The notes under the pieces: model-generated
Database searches by the model: none
Told to the model about the DNA's origin: nothing
Seen by the model: the letters and a program-made list of their open reading frames with translations, nothing else
Shown: in pieces, positions 16,548 through 23,965 of the stretch
Layout of the letters: every line of letters starts with the position of its first letter
Numbering within the stretch: position 1 is the stretch's first letter
Program-made: the position numbers and the translations under genes
Source: Streptomyces sp. DI166
GTDB taxonomy: Bacteria > Actinomycetota > Actinomycetes > Streptomycetales > Streptomycetaceae
Direction of reading: 5' to 3'
Assembly: GCF_900091315.1 (NCBI RefSeq)
Contig: NZ_FLSP01000011.1
Location: forward strand, 57,989-121,988
Length of the DNA stretch: 64,000 bases

Positions 16548-17462
16548 TCAGTCCCGGGGCACCTCCAGGACCGCCTTCCCGGACACCTGGCGCCCCCGCA
16601 GTGCCCCGGCCGCCTCACCGAACCGCTCCCACGGCCCCTGCCAGCCGATCCCGACGCTCAGCGCGCCCTCCGCGGCGAGCAGGGTCAGCTCCGCGAGGTC
16701 CTCCCCCGCGGGCCACCCGTTGACGAACGAGGTCAGCGACTTCGCCGGGCCCACGGTCGCGTACGGCGGGAACACCGCGGGTTCCCCGGAGGTCCAGCCG
16801 ACGCTCGGCAGGCTGCCGCCGGGGGCGAGCGGATGTCATACGGCGACGAGCTGCGAGCCACCCACGCTGTCGACGGCGATGTCGACGGGCTCCTCGATGC
16901 CGTCGACACCGACCAGCACCTCGTGCGCACCGGCCTCCGCGAGTCCGGCCCCGCGGGCCTTTGAGCCGACCGAGGCGATGACGTACGCGCCCGCCCGCGC
17001 CGCCGGCTGCACCGCGAACCGGCCGGCCCCGCCCGAGGCACCGGTGATCAGCACCCGCTTGCCGGGCCCGAGCCCGGCGGCCCGCAGGGAGCGCAGCGCC
17101 GCGATCCCGGCCACGGGCAGCGCCACCGCCCGCGCGAGGTCCAGGGCGTCCGGCACCTCGGCGAGCGCGGCCACATCGATGGCGACGCGCTCGGCGAACG
17201 CCCCCGGCGTCATCGCCACCACCCGAGCGCCCACCTTGGGCCCGGTCCCGTCGGCGGCCGCCCCGACCACTACCCCGGCCGCGTCCGACCCGAGCACCGC
17301 GCCCTCGGGGACCCGGCCGGAGCGGGCGTCGTTGAGGTCGCCGTAGTTGAGCGAGAGGTGCGAGATGTCCACCAGGACCTGACCGGGGCCGGGCACGGGG
17401 TCGCCGACCTCGGCGAGCCGGACGGCGAGCTCTGCGGACGGGGCAACGACCAGAGCGCGCAC
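16548..17462 (-). pseudogene. Zinc-type quinone/alcohol reductase interrupted by in-frame TGA
   Basis: A 304-codon medium-chain dehydrogenase frame. Residues 1-208 hold the GroES-like domain (PGPGQVLVDISHLSLNYGDL) and the start of the Rossmann domain (KRVLITGASGGAGRFAVQPA). A TGA at 16838-16836 stops it after SQLVAV. The very next codons continue in the same frame as HPLAPGGSLPSVGWTSGEPA and run to the normal end at 16548. Thus one nonsense change breaks an otherwise intact gene; there is no frameshift. It is a true pseudogene, a sequencing error, or less likely readthrough. It follows the NMP-kinase-like gene by 95 bp. Confidence 0.8.
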
Positions 17463-17557
17463 GGGCAGGGCAACTCCCCCAATTCCATGACAGGTTGCAC
17501 CCCATCATGATCGAAACCGTCGCCGCGTGACGGGCAGTCGATCAAACACCGGTCCGA

Positions 17558-18148
17558 CTACTCGGTCCAGTCCATGGGCAGTGCCTCCAGGATGCGGCGC
17601 GTCACCACGTCGTCGTCCGCGGCCGCGTCGACGGTCACCAAAGGCCAGCGCGCCCGGAAACTCTCCGTGAGACGGGCCAGGGCCGCCGTCTGGTACGCAA
17701 GCCTGCGGGCGGCCGCGTCGGCGGAGTCGTCCGGCCGGTGGGACCTGCCGACGCTCCTGCGCACCCGCAGGCGGGACTCGGCCACATCGGTGGGCAGTTG
17801 GAGCAGCACTCCGAAGACCCGGCCGTCGGGGGCCAGTGCGTCCGCGAGCACCGGAACGTGCCGTTCGTCGCGCGGGGAGCCGTCGAGGACGAGTGGGCCC
17901 TCCGACACCTCGTCGCGGACGTCCCGCAGGAAGCGCCCGTACTGGGCGGGGCTGATCGGCGCCCCTTCGGCGACGGTCGTCCGCGCCTCCTCGTCCCCGG
18001 CCGCCGCGAGGGCCCGCAGCCAGTCGCCGACGGAGGCCCGGACCCCGCCGACCCTGCGGGCGACCGCCTTGGACTGAGTGCTCTTGCCGGCGGCCGGGAC
18101 ACCCAGGACCGCGATGACAGGTGACAAGTCCGCTCCGTAAGTCCGCAT
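17558..18148 (-). CDS. Nucleoside monophosphate kinase-like protein
   Basis: 196 residues from the ATG at 18148, behind AAGGA. The P-loop reads GVPAAGKST, followed by the substrate-lid architecture of the adenylate-kinase family: VGDWLRALAAAGDEEARTTV (NMP-binding), GPLVLDGSPRDERHVPVLAD (the D-G-x-P-R region) and a lid RVRRSVGRSHRPDD with (D)SADAAARRLAYQT. The true cellular adenylate kinase normally lies with secY, so this is a paralogue with its own substrate. It is 24 bp downstream of the MaoC gene in the same operon. Confidence 0.75.
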   Translation of the reverse strand: MRTYGADLSPVIAVLGVPAAGKSTQSKAVARRVGGVRASVGDWLRALAAAGDEEARTTVAEGAPISPAQYGRFLRDVRDEVSEGPLVLDGSPRDERHVPVLADALAPDGRVFGVLLQLPTDVAESRLRVRRSVGRSHRPDDSADAAARRLAYQTAALARLTESFRARWPLVTVDAAADDDVVTRRILEALPMDWTE

Positions 18149-18172
18149 GCACACATCCTTCGTGACGAATCC

Positions 18173-18580
18173 TCAGCGACGAATGACGCCCGTGCTCGCA
18201 CCTCGCAGGACCGGCTCACCGTGCTGGTTGACGATGACCAGTTCGAACCCGACGGCGACACCGGAGCGGGCCTCGCCGAGCGAGACCACGGTGACGCGGG
18301 CCTCGATCGTGTCCCCGGCCCACACGGGCTTGAGGAACTCCCACTCCATGCGCCGCGCGATGTAGTGCAGTCTGCCGCCCACCTTGGTGGCCAGGGACGC
18401 CGTCAACAGGCCGTGCGCCATGACGCGTTCGGTCTGCCCGGCCATGTGGTGACGCCCGGTGTCCCCGACCAGGGCGGCGAACGCCGCGATGTCCGCCTCG
18501 GTGATGTGCCGGGTCTCGGTGAAGCGACTACCGACCTTGAGGCTGTCCACCGTGATCGAGTCGTCCTCGGCCTGCGCCAT
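18173..18580 (-). CDS. MaoC-like dehydratase/hydratase
   Basis: 135 residues from the ATG at 18580. Hot-dog fold with the hydratase-2 pattern ITEADIAAFAALVGDTGRHH, in which the aspartate and histidine match the catalytic D/H of R-specific enoyl hydratases, and then AHGLLTASLATKVGG. The expected reaction is addition or removal of water on an enoyl thioester, but the family includes many with unknown ligands. It sits between a riboflavin-synthase homologue and an NMP-kinase-like gene, an unusual setting that gives no clear pathway. Confidence 0.8.
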   Translation of the reverse strand: MAQAEDDSITVDSLKVGSRFTETRHITEADIAAFAALVGDTGRHHMAGQTERVMAHGLLTASLATKVGGRLHYIARRMEWEFLKPVWAGDTIEARVTVVSLGEARSGVAVGFELVIVNQHGEPVLRGASTGVIRR

Positions 18581-18615
18581 CCTCGCTCCTCGCTCCCTGT
18601 TGGGCGACGGTTCGT

Positions 18616-19092
18616 TCAGCCGGGCAGCGGTCCGGCGTCCGGGCCGCCCTGCCGGACGCCCTGACCGGCCCGCTTGCGCAACTCCTCGGGCGCGTAGAGC
18701 AGCCAGTACGCGTTCACGGCGTGCGCTCCGACCCGTTGGCGGCACAACTCGGTGAACTTGACCGGATCCGGCTCCTCCTGGGCGTGCACGAACGCTTCGA
18801 GAACGTGCTTGCCCGCGAGCACCTGGGCCATCATGATTCCCTGCGACGCCTCGTGCGCCCGGATCCGGTCCAGGTCGTCGCCGCCCGGCATCCCGCAGGC
18901 GAGGACCACCTCGCAATTCTCCCGCTCGATCAGCTGACGGCAGGCCACGGCCAGGTCCCTGATGCCCGGCACGGTCCGCCGTACCGCCTTGAACCGTTCG
19001 CCGAATCCCTCCATGCCGGCCAGCCGGTTCTCGGCGATCGATCCCATGTCGACGCGCGCGAACATGGTGTCGACGACCCCGATGCGGTCCAT
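18616..19092 (-). CDS. Archaeal-type riboflavin synthase homologue (RibC/COG1731)
   Basis: 158 residues, from an ATG with the excellent site GGAGGAGA. The sequence runs MDRIGVVDTMFARVDMGSIA, then VRRTVPGIRDLAVACRQLIE, VVLACGMPGG, AHEASQGIMMAQVL and ends GQGVRQGGPDAG. This is block for block the archaeal (MJ1184-type) riboflavin synthase, a lumazine-synthase-fold enzyme unrelated to the bacterial RibE trimer. The family reaction is dismutation of two 6,7-dimethyl-8-ribityllumazines to riboflavin. It heads an apparent operon with MaoC and NMP-kinase-like genes and no other rib genes, so a modified flavin or lumazine product is possible. Length equals that of the archaeal enzymes. Confidence 0.8.
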   Translation of the reverse strand: MDRIGVVDTMFARVDMGSIAENRLAGMEGFGERFKAVRRTVPGIRDLAVACRQLIERENCEVVLACGMPGGDDLDRIRAHEASQGIMMAQVLAGKHVLEAFVHAQEEPDPVKFTELCRQRVGAHAVNAYWLLYAPEELRKRAGQGVRQGGPDAGPLPG

Positions 19093-19762
19093 GCGCTCTC
19101 CTCCGTCGGAGGATGCGGGGCAGCTCCCGGCGGGTGCCCCGTACGGCGGTTCACCGGGCCGCCGTCAGCCCTTCCTGCCGTCCGTCGTCCAGTCCGTACT
19201 GCCCTAAGCCCTGCCGCACGGCCGCACCAACGATGCGGAACCGGAAGTCCGGAAAACCGGATGACCTGATTCATTGGGCGGGCGGAGAGGAATGGGCAAC
19301 ACGCGCACCTTCTCGGCAGAACGGCACGGTGGCGGCACGACCTTATGAAGGAACCCGAGGGTCTGTCATCTCCCCTTCGAGTGAGCACTTCCGGGTGATT
19401 GGCCGAACAACACACCTACGCACTGCGGGCAGTTGCACACGACCGGCCGGAAGTGACCTGGTTTGTACGCCCTATTGGAAGCGTCGGAGAGCGGTTTCAC
19501 GACAGAAATCCGGCTCGGATTCCTTCCCACGAAACCGCTCATCCCCTGTATTTGTCAGAGGTTCCGTACGCCGTAACCTTTCGCGTGCCCCGAAGGAATC
19601 CTCCGCCGCATGCCGTCAACCAGGCCGGCAGTACATCGCCGATTTCCGGCGGAGAGGTGACGTCGCGCGTTCTCGGCAGGGAGGGAAATGGCCCCGGGAG
19701 CGTCATCGCTGCTGTCCCGGGCGTCCACGGGGCGGGCGGCTCGGAACGACGGAGCCCCGGAG
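19093..19762. other. 670-bp gene-poor stretch of lower GC
   Basis: No reading frame here has the codon bias of its neighbours. The composition falls markedly at 19380-19600. Near the left end TCCGG-aaaa-CCGGA (19248-19261) is a small hairpin. The promoter for the riboflavin-synthase operon must lie in the left part, but no clear -35/-10 pair stands out. A 129-codon frame at 19399-19788 begins with TTG, lacks third-position GC bias and overlaps wrbA; I do not call it. Confidence 0.5.
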
Positions 19763-20377
19763 TCACGCCGCCGTCCGGCCCTCCTTGAGGGCGGCGGCGA
19801 CCTCCACGGCACGGCGGGCCTGGTGGCGGGCCGCTTGGAGCTGCACCTCGCCGGGGGCACCGGTGTCCGACACATGCGAAGTGCCGTAGGGGTTGCCGGA
19901 CTGGAACTGTATGGGGTCGGTGTAGCCGGGCGGGACGATGATGCCGCCCCAGTGGTAGAAGGTGTTGCCCAGCGCCAGCAGCGTGGACTCCTGGCCGCCG
20001 TGGGCGGTGCTGGAGGCGGTGAACGCCGAGTACACCTTGCCCGCGAGCCTGCCCTGGAACCACAGCGGCCCGGTGCTCTCCATGAACACCCTGAGCTGGC
20101 TGGCCGGGTTGCCGAACCGGGTGGGCGTGCCGAAGAGCACCGCGTCGGCCCACTCCAGGTCGTCGTGGCCCGCGAGTTCCACGTCGGCGGTGTCCGCGAG
20201 GTGCCGCACCCACTCCTGGCGGAGGCTGATCACCTCCTGCGGGGCGGTCTCCGGGACCCTGCGCAGTCGTACCTGAGCACCGGCCTTCTCCGCCCCCTCG
20301 ACCGCCGCCCGCGCGAGAGCGTGCACAGTGCCCGTCGCGCTGTAGTAGATGACCGAGACATTCACGGATTCCGACAT
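19763..20377 (-). CDS. wrbA: NAD(P)H:quinone oxidoreductase, WrbA type
   Basis: 204 residues. Flavodoxin-like fold with VSVIYYSATGTVHALARAAV at the FMN phosphate site, ADAVLFGTPTRFGNPASQLR, and the GGQESTLLALGNTFYHWGG loop typical of WrbA. It performs two-electron reduction of quinones with FMN, protecting against redox stress. It is divergent from an ECF41 sigma factor gene. The intergenic region carries a candidate ECF41 promoter in front of it, so it is the probable target gene of that sigma factor. Confidence 0.92.
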   Translation of the reverse strand: MSESVNVSVIYYSATGTVHALARAAVEGAEKAGAQVRLRRVPETAPQEVISLRQEWVRHLADTADVELAGHDDLEWADAVLFGTPTRFGNPASQLRVFMESTGPLWFQGRLAGKVYSAFTASSTAHGGQESTLLALGNTFYHWGGIIVPPGYTDPIQFQSGNPYGTSHVSDTGAPGEVQLQAARHQARRAVEVAAALKEGRTAA

Positions 20378-20425
20378 CGGTTCCCTTCCTTCGTCACCTG
20401 GCTACTGTTCCGTTCCACCGGGTAC

Positions 20426-20452
20426 GACGACGCGGCTCCGCGGAGTGTGAGG
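20426..20452 (-). promoter_or_regulatory. Candidate ECF41 promoter for wrbA
   Basis: On the minus strand CCTCACA (20452-20446), 16 bp, then CGTC (20429-20426). The ECF41 consensus as I remember it is TGTCACA-N16-CGTC, so the -35 matches at 5 of 7 and the spacer and -10 match exactly. It leaves a leader of about 45 nt to the wrbA ATG. Confidence 0.55.
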
Positions 20453-20474
20453 CCGCCCGCCGCCTCACACTCCG
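20441..20474. repeat. 13-bp perfect inverted repeat in the wrbA/sigJ region
   Basis: CGGAGTGTGAGGC (20441-20453) and GCCTCACACTCCG (20462-20474) are exact complements around 8 bp. Each arm contains the -35 element of one of the two outward-facing candidate ECF41 promoters, which explains the symmetry. A repressor operator or hairpin is the alternative. Confidence 0.7.
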
Positions 20475-20489
20475 GGGCCCTGTCCCGTC
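20463..20489 (+). promoter_or_regulatory. Candidate ECF41 autoregulatory promoter for sigJ
   Basis: CCTCACA (20463-20469), 16 bp, CGTC (20486-20489), the mirror image of the wrbA promoter. Initiation would fall about 35 bp ahead of the sigma-factor ATG. It implies that the sigma factor drives its own gene. Confidence 0.55.
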
Positions 20490-20532
20490 GGTTCTGACAG
20501 GGGACCGAACGACCGAGGGAGTCTGCGACACC

Positions 20533-21474
20533 ATGACGGACGACGCATCCGGGACCGAGCAGGGTCGGCCCGATCCGGGCCTGGGCGCGGTCATGAGTGA
20601 ACGGCGGCAGTTGCTCGGCCTCGCCTACCGGCTGCTCGGCTCAGTGACCGAGGCCGAGGACGTCGTACAGGAGACGTACACGCGCTGGTACGCCATGAGT
20701 GCCGAGCAGCGGGAGGCGATCGAGTCGCCCGGGGCCTGGCTGACCACGGTCGCCGGCCGGGTCTGTCTGGACCTGCTGCGTTCGGCGCGGGCCCGGCGGG
20801 AGCGGTATGTCGGCGAGTGGGTGCCGGAGCCGCTGCCGCCGGGGACGGACTGGGTGAGCGGGCGGTGGGACGGGGGCGGCGCGGTCGACCCGGCGGACCG
20901 GGTCACGCTCGACGAGTCGATCAGCATGGCGTTCCTCGTCGTGCTGGAGCTGATGACCCCGGCCGAGCGCGTGGCGTTCGTCCTGCACGACGTCTTCCGC
21001 TACTCGTTCGCCGAGGTGTCCTCGATCGTCGGCCGCAGCGAGGCCGCCTGCCGTCAGCTCGCCTCCTCGGCCCGCCGCCGCGTCCGCGCCGCACAGCCCT
21101 CCCCGACCCCGGCCGCCGCATACGCGGAGACGGTGCGGGCCTTCAAGCGCGCCTGGGAGGCCAAGGACATCGAGGCCCTGGTCGGCCTGCTGGCCCCCGA
21201 CGCCACGGCCACCGGCGACGGCGGCGGCGTGGTCCAGGCCGTGCCCCGCCCCGTCGAGGGCGCCGAGGAGATCGCCCGCTTCTTCGCGGGCCGCATGGAC
21301 GTGATGCCCGACCTGGAGCTCCTGGAGACCACGGTCAACGGCCGGCCGGGGCTGGTCGCACAGGTGGACGGGGTGCCGGTGTCGGTCCTGGCCTTCGCCG
21401 TCACCGGCGAACGGATTCAGCGGATCTGGTCGGTACTCAATCCGGCCAAGCTGCGGCTGTGGCGGGAGGGGTGA
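20533..21474 (+). CDS. sigJ: ECF41 RNA polymerase sigma factor (SigJ-like)
   Basis: 313 residues from an ATG behind GAGGGAG. Sigma region 2 spans about residues 25-90 (LGLAYRLLGSVTEAEDVVQE) and region 4 about 130-190 (ELMTPAERVAFVLHDVFRYS; VGRSEAACRQLASSARRRVR). A SnoaL-like C-terminal domain of about 110 residues follows. The ECF41 hallmarks are present: a WVP linker motif, a DGGG motif in the SnoaL domain and NPAKLRLW near the end. In this group the C-terminal domain replaces a separate anti-sigma factor. ECF41 genes usually adjoin an oxidoreductase-type COE gene; wrbA fills that place here. Confidence 0.92.
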   Translation: MTDDASGTEQGRPDPGLGAVMSERRQLLGLAYRLLGSVTEAEDVVQETYTRWYAMSAEQREAIESPGAWLTTVAGRVCLDLLRSARARRERYVGEWVPEPLPPGTDWVSGRWDGGGAVDPADRVTLDESISMAFLVVLELMTPAERVAFVLHDVFRYSFAEVSSIVGRSEAACRQLASSARRRVRAAQPSPTPAAAYAETVRAFKRAWEAKDIEALVGLLAPDATATGDGGGVVQAVPRPVEGAEEIARFFAGRMDVMPDLELLETTVNGRPGLVAQVDGVPVSVLAFAVTGERIQRIWSVLNPAKLRLWREG

Positions 21475-21496
21475 GCCACACCCCCGTCCGCTGCTG

Positions 21497-22273
21497 TCAC
21501 CTGCCGTAACGCCGGTCCCGCACCGCGTAGGAGCGCAGGGCCCGCAGGAGGTCTATCTGGCGGAAGGCGGGCCAGAGCACCTCCACGAAGTGCACTTCGG
21601 CGTAGGCGGACTGCCACAGCAGGAAGCCGGACAGGCGCTGCTCGCCGGAGGTGCGGATGATGAAGTCCGTGTCGGCGGCCGCCGGGGAGTACAGGTTGTC
21701 CGAGATGTGGTGGAGGTCGAAGTTCTCGGCCAGTTCACGCGGATCGCCACCGGCGGACATGTGCTTGTCGAAGGCGGAGCGCACCGCGTCGATGATCTCG
21801 CGGCGACCGCCGTAGCCGACCGCCACGTCGACCTTCAGACCGGTACGGCCGGTGGTGCCCGCCACGGCCGCCTTCAGGGCCCGCGCGGTGTCCCCCGGCA
21901 GCAGGTCCAGGGCGCCGATCACATCGATCCGCCAGTCCTCGTCGGCCGCGCAGATGCTGGCCACGGTCTCCTCGATGATCTCCAGCAGCGGGCCGAGTTC
22001 GGCGGGCGGCCGGTGCAGGTTGTCGTCGGAGAGCATCCACAGGGTGACGTGCTCGATGTCGGCTGCGTCGCACCAGCGCAGGAAGTCGCCGACCTTCGCA
22101 CCGCCGACGCGGTAGCCCTCGCGGACGTCGTCGTGCCCGGCGCCGCGGGCCCAGCGGCGGTTGCCGTCCAGCATGATGGCGACGTGCCGTGGCCTCGGCT
22201 TGCCCTCCAGCTTGCGCGCCAGTCGCCTGACGTAGAGGGCTTCCAACCCCGCGCGAAGCGCCCTGTAGGCCAC
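21497..22273 (-). CDS. uppS: Isoprenyl transferase (cis-prenyltransferase, UppS-like)
   Basis: 258 residues from a GTG with AAGGGA 8 bp ahead. Family signatures are HVAIMLDGNRRWARGAG (the catalytic D-G-N-R-R-W), LWMLSDDNLHRP, KVDVAVGYGGRREI, DTDFIIRTSGEQRLSGFLLW and the closing EVLWPAFRQIDLLRALRSY. It condenses isopentenyl diphosphate in Z configuration to make a polyprenyl carrier. Streptomycetes usually have more than one such enzyme, so this may be a short-chain or secondary version. Confidence 0.9.
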   Translation of the reverse strand: MAYRALRAGLEALYVRRLARKLEGKPRPRHVAIMLDGNRRWARGAGHDDVREGYRVGGAKVGDFLRWCDAADIEHVTLWMLSDDNLHRPPAELGPLLEIIEETVASICAADEDWRIDVIGALDLLPGDTARALKAAVAGTTGRTGLKVDVAVGYGGRREIIDAVRSAFDKHMSAGGDPRELAENFDLHHISDNLYSPAAADTDFIIRTSGEQRLSGFLLWQSAYAEVHFVEVLWPAFRQIDLLRALRSYAVRDRRYGR

Positions 22274-22444
22274 GTGCCATGTCCCTTCGTCCCCACCTAC
22301 CGCTAGTGGGGCCACCGTATCGCCCGGTACCCGGCTCCGGCCATCGGCCCTGCGCCCGGCCACGGTGCCGGTGATGTCCTCGGTGTCACGGGCATTCAGA
22401 TCGGTGGTGGTGCGGGCCTCTTGCAGGGGCGGTGGCTCCGCGGG

Positions 22445-22828
22445 CTACGCCGTGGTCAGCTCCCGGATGAGTTCCGTCATGCGCGGGGACGGCGAGACCT
22501 TCAGCTCCTGCTGGAGGAGTCTGCGGTACTCCAGGTAGTGCTTGACCGCACAGGCGATGTTGCCCTCGGCCGCGTGCACTTCGATGGCGATCCGGTGGGC
22601 GGTCTCGCGGTAGGGGTCGACGACGATGGCGGCGAGCGCCGCCTGATGCGCCGACAGATAACGGTCCAGGGCGAGGAGGAGCTCCTCCGCGGCGGCCCTC
22701 CGGTGAATCCCTTCACTCCGCACCGCCAGCAGGGAGAGCAGCCGCTGAGCCCCCGCCGGGACGGCAACCGCACGTCCGCCGCGGACTAATTCAAATGGCC
22801 CCAGGATTTCAAGACGTACGGCGTTCAT
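22445..22828 (-). CDS. Miniature SARP-like regulator, internally deleted, with TTA codon
   Basis: 127 residues instead of the 250-280 of a normal SARP. Residues 1-50 are the start of the OmpR-like winged helix (MNAVRLEILGPFELVRGGRA). The text then jumps to the last helices of a bacterial transcriptional activation domain (DPYRETAHRIAIEVHAAEGN; AVKHYLEYRRLLQQELKVSP). The recognition helix, the wing and the first half of the BTAD are missing without loss of frame. Leucine 14 is TTA (22789-22787), so translation depends on bldA. It may be a remnant or a dimerisation-only modulator. It is divergent from the PatA-like protease. Confidence 0.7.
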   Translation of the reverse strand: MNAVRLEILGPFELVRGGRAVAVPAGAQRLLSLLAVRSEGIHRRAAAEELLLALDRYLSAHQAALAAIVVDPYRETAHRIAIEVHAAEGNIACAVKHYLEYRRLLQQELKVSPSPRMTELIRELTTA

Positions 22829-22963
22829 CACAGCTAACACGGTGCTCGGCGTGTTTTTCCACTGCAACCCCTGTAACCCCGTCGGACCAGGCACGCCCGC
22901 CGCGTTGGGCGCTTTCACGGCCCGCTTTCCGACACGCCCGGGATAATTTTGCAACACACCGAT

Positions 22964-22992
22964 AACGCATCCTGAACGCCACGAGAACGCAT
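22964..22992. promoter_or_regulatory. Triple heptamer direct repeat with 11-bp period (SARP-box geometry)
   Basis: AACGCAT (22964-22970), AACGCCA (22975-22981) and AACGCAT (22986-22992), each separated by 4 bp. SARP regulators classically bind heptameric direct repeats at 11-bp spacing just upstream of the -10. The array lies in the 278-bp AT-richer divergent region between the mini-SARP and the PatA-like protease. Confidence 0.65.
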
Positions 22993-23106
22993 TGGATATG
23001 CATCTTCGATAAATGCTCCATATTTCTCTGAATATCCACGGAACACCTGTGTGGGAAAACACCTTCGTAGCCGAAAGGGCCGCGAGGTCCGGGAACGGAG
23101 GGTGGG

Positions 23107-23919
23107 ATGGATGTCCGGTCGGTACTGCGCGCGGTTCCCGGTGAGGCCGGGCTGCTGGGTGCGCCGGCGGTCCGTGTCGCCGTACTCGACGGGCCCGTCG
23201 ACTTCGCGCATCCGTGTTTCGCGGGAGCGGATCTGACACGTCTGCCAACTCTGGTGCCGGATGCCGCCGGTTCCGGGCTGATGTCCTTGCACGACACGCA
23301 TGTGACGAGCCTTCTGTTCGGGCAGCCCGCGTCCCAGGTGGCCGGCCTCGTACCGAGGTGCCGGGGTTTGATCCTCCCCGTATTCCGGGAGTCCCCGGAC
23401 GGGGGTGTCTCCCGCGTGCCACAACTCGACCTCGCCCGGGCCGTCGAGCAGGCGGTGGAGGCGGGGGCCCACGTCATCAACATCAGCGGCGGCGAGCGCA
23501 GTACGGACGGCAGGGCCGAGGCCATGCTGGAGCGGGCGCTGCGACGGTGCGCGGAAAACGGCGTGCTCGTGGTCGCGGCGGTCGGCAACGACGGCTGCGA
23601 CTGCCTCCAGGCTCCGGCCGCCACACCGACTGTGCTCGCCGTCGGGGCAACGGACGCCTCCGGTACTCCCCTGGACATCCACAACTGGGGTCCCTCCTAC
23701 CGGACCAACGCTGTCCTTGCCCCCAGCCGTGACATCAAGGGCGCGGCGCCGGGCGGCGGACTCGCGTCGCTGACGGGCAGCAGCTTCGCCACCCCGGCGG
23801 TCACGGGGGTCGCGGCACTGCTCGTCGCGCAGCAGATCGCCGAGGGCCGTGAACCCGACCCGCTCGCCGCAGGCCGGGCCATCCTCGGGGCACTGTCGTC
23901 GGCGTGGATCTCCCCCTGA
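23107..23919 (+). CDS. PatA/PatG-type cytoplasmic subtilisin-like protease
   Basis: 270 residues, from ATG after GGAGGG, no signal peptide. S8 catalytic triad: D28 in VAVLDGPVD, H65 in DTHVTSLLFG and S226 in GSSFATPAV, with the oxyanion asparagine in VGNDGCDC. The surrounding text (AHPCFAGADLTRLPTLV, VPRCRGLILPVF, QLDLARAVEQAVEAGAHVIN) closely follows the cyanobactin leader protease PatA and its PatG counterpart as I remember them, not secreted subtilisins. That family removes leader peptides from ribosomal peptides. No cyclodehydratase, PatG-like macrocyclase or convincing precursor is found next to it, so its substrate is unknown. Confidence 0.85.
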   Translation: MDVRSVLRAVPGEAGLLGAPAVRVAVLDGPVDFAHPCFAGADLTRLPTLVPDAAGSGLMSLHDTHVTSLLFGQPASQVAGLVPRCRGLILPVFRESPDGGVSRVPQLDLARAVEQAVEAGAHVINISGGERSTDGRAEAMLERALRRCAENGVLVVAAVGNDGCDCLQAPAATPTVLAVGATDASGTPLDIHNWGPSYRTNAVLAPSRDIKGAAPGGGLASLTGSSFATPAVTGVAALLVAQQIAEGREPDPLAAGRAILGALSSAWISP

Positions 23920-23965
23920 GCTGACCGGTCACCGCCCGGGCATCAGCGCCTTACCCGCACGGTGG

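Noticed and set aside
19399..19788. 129-codon TTG frame in the gene-poor region
   Set aside because: Weak codon bias, no ribosome-binding site, overlaps the wrbA 3' end and no family resemblance.
22842..22946. 34-codon GTG frame with C-N-P-C-N-P near the PatA-like protease, a tempting RiPP precursor
   Set aside because: No ribosome-binding site, no leader-like helix and it lies antisense to the leader of the mini-SARP. Nothing but position supports it.
23013..23144. 43-codon ATG frame (starting MLHISLNIHGTP) overlapping the protease start
   Set aside because: No Shine-Dalgarno sequence and its last third is merely the protease gene in another frame.
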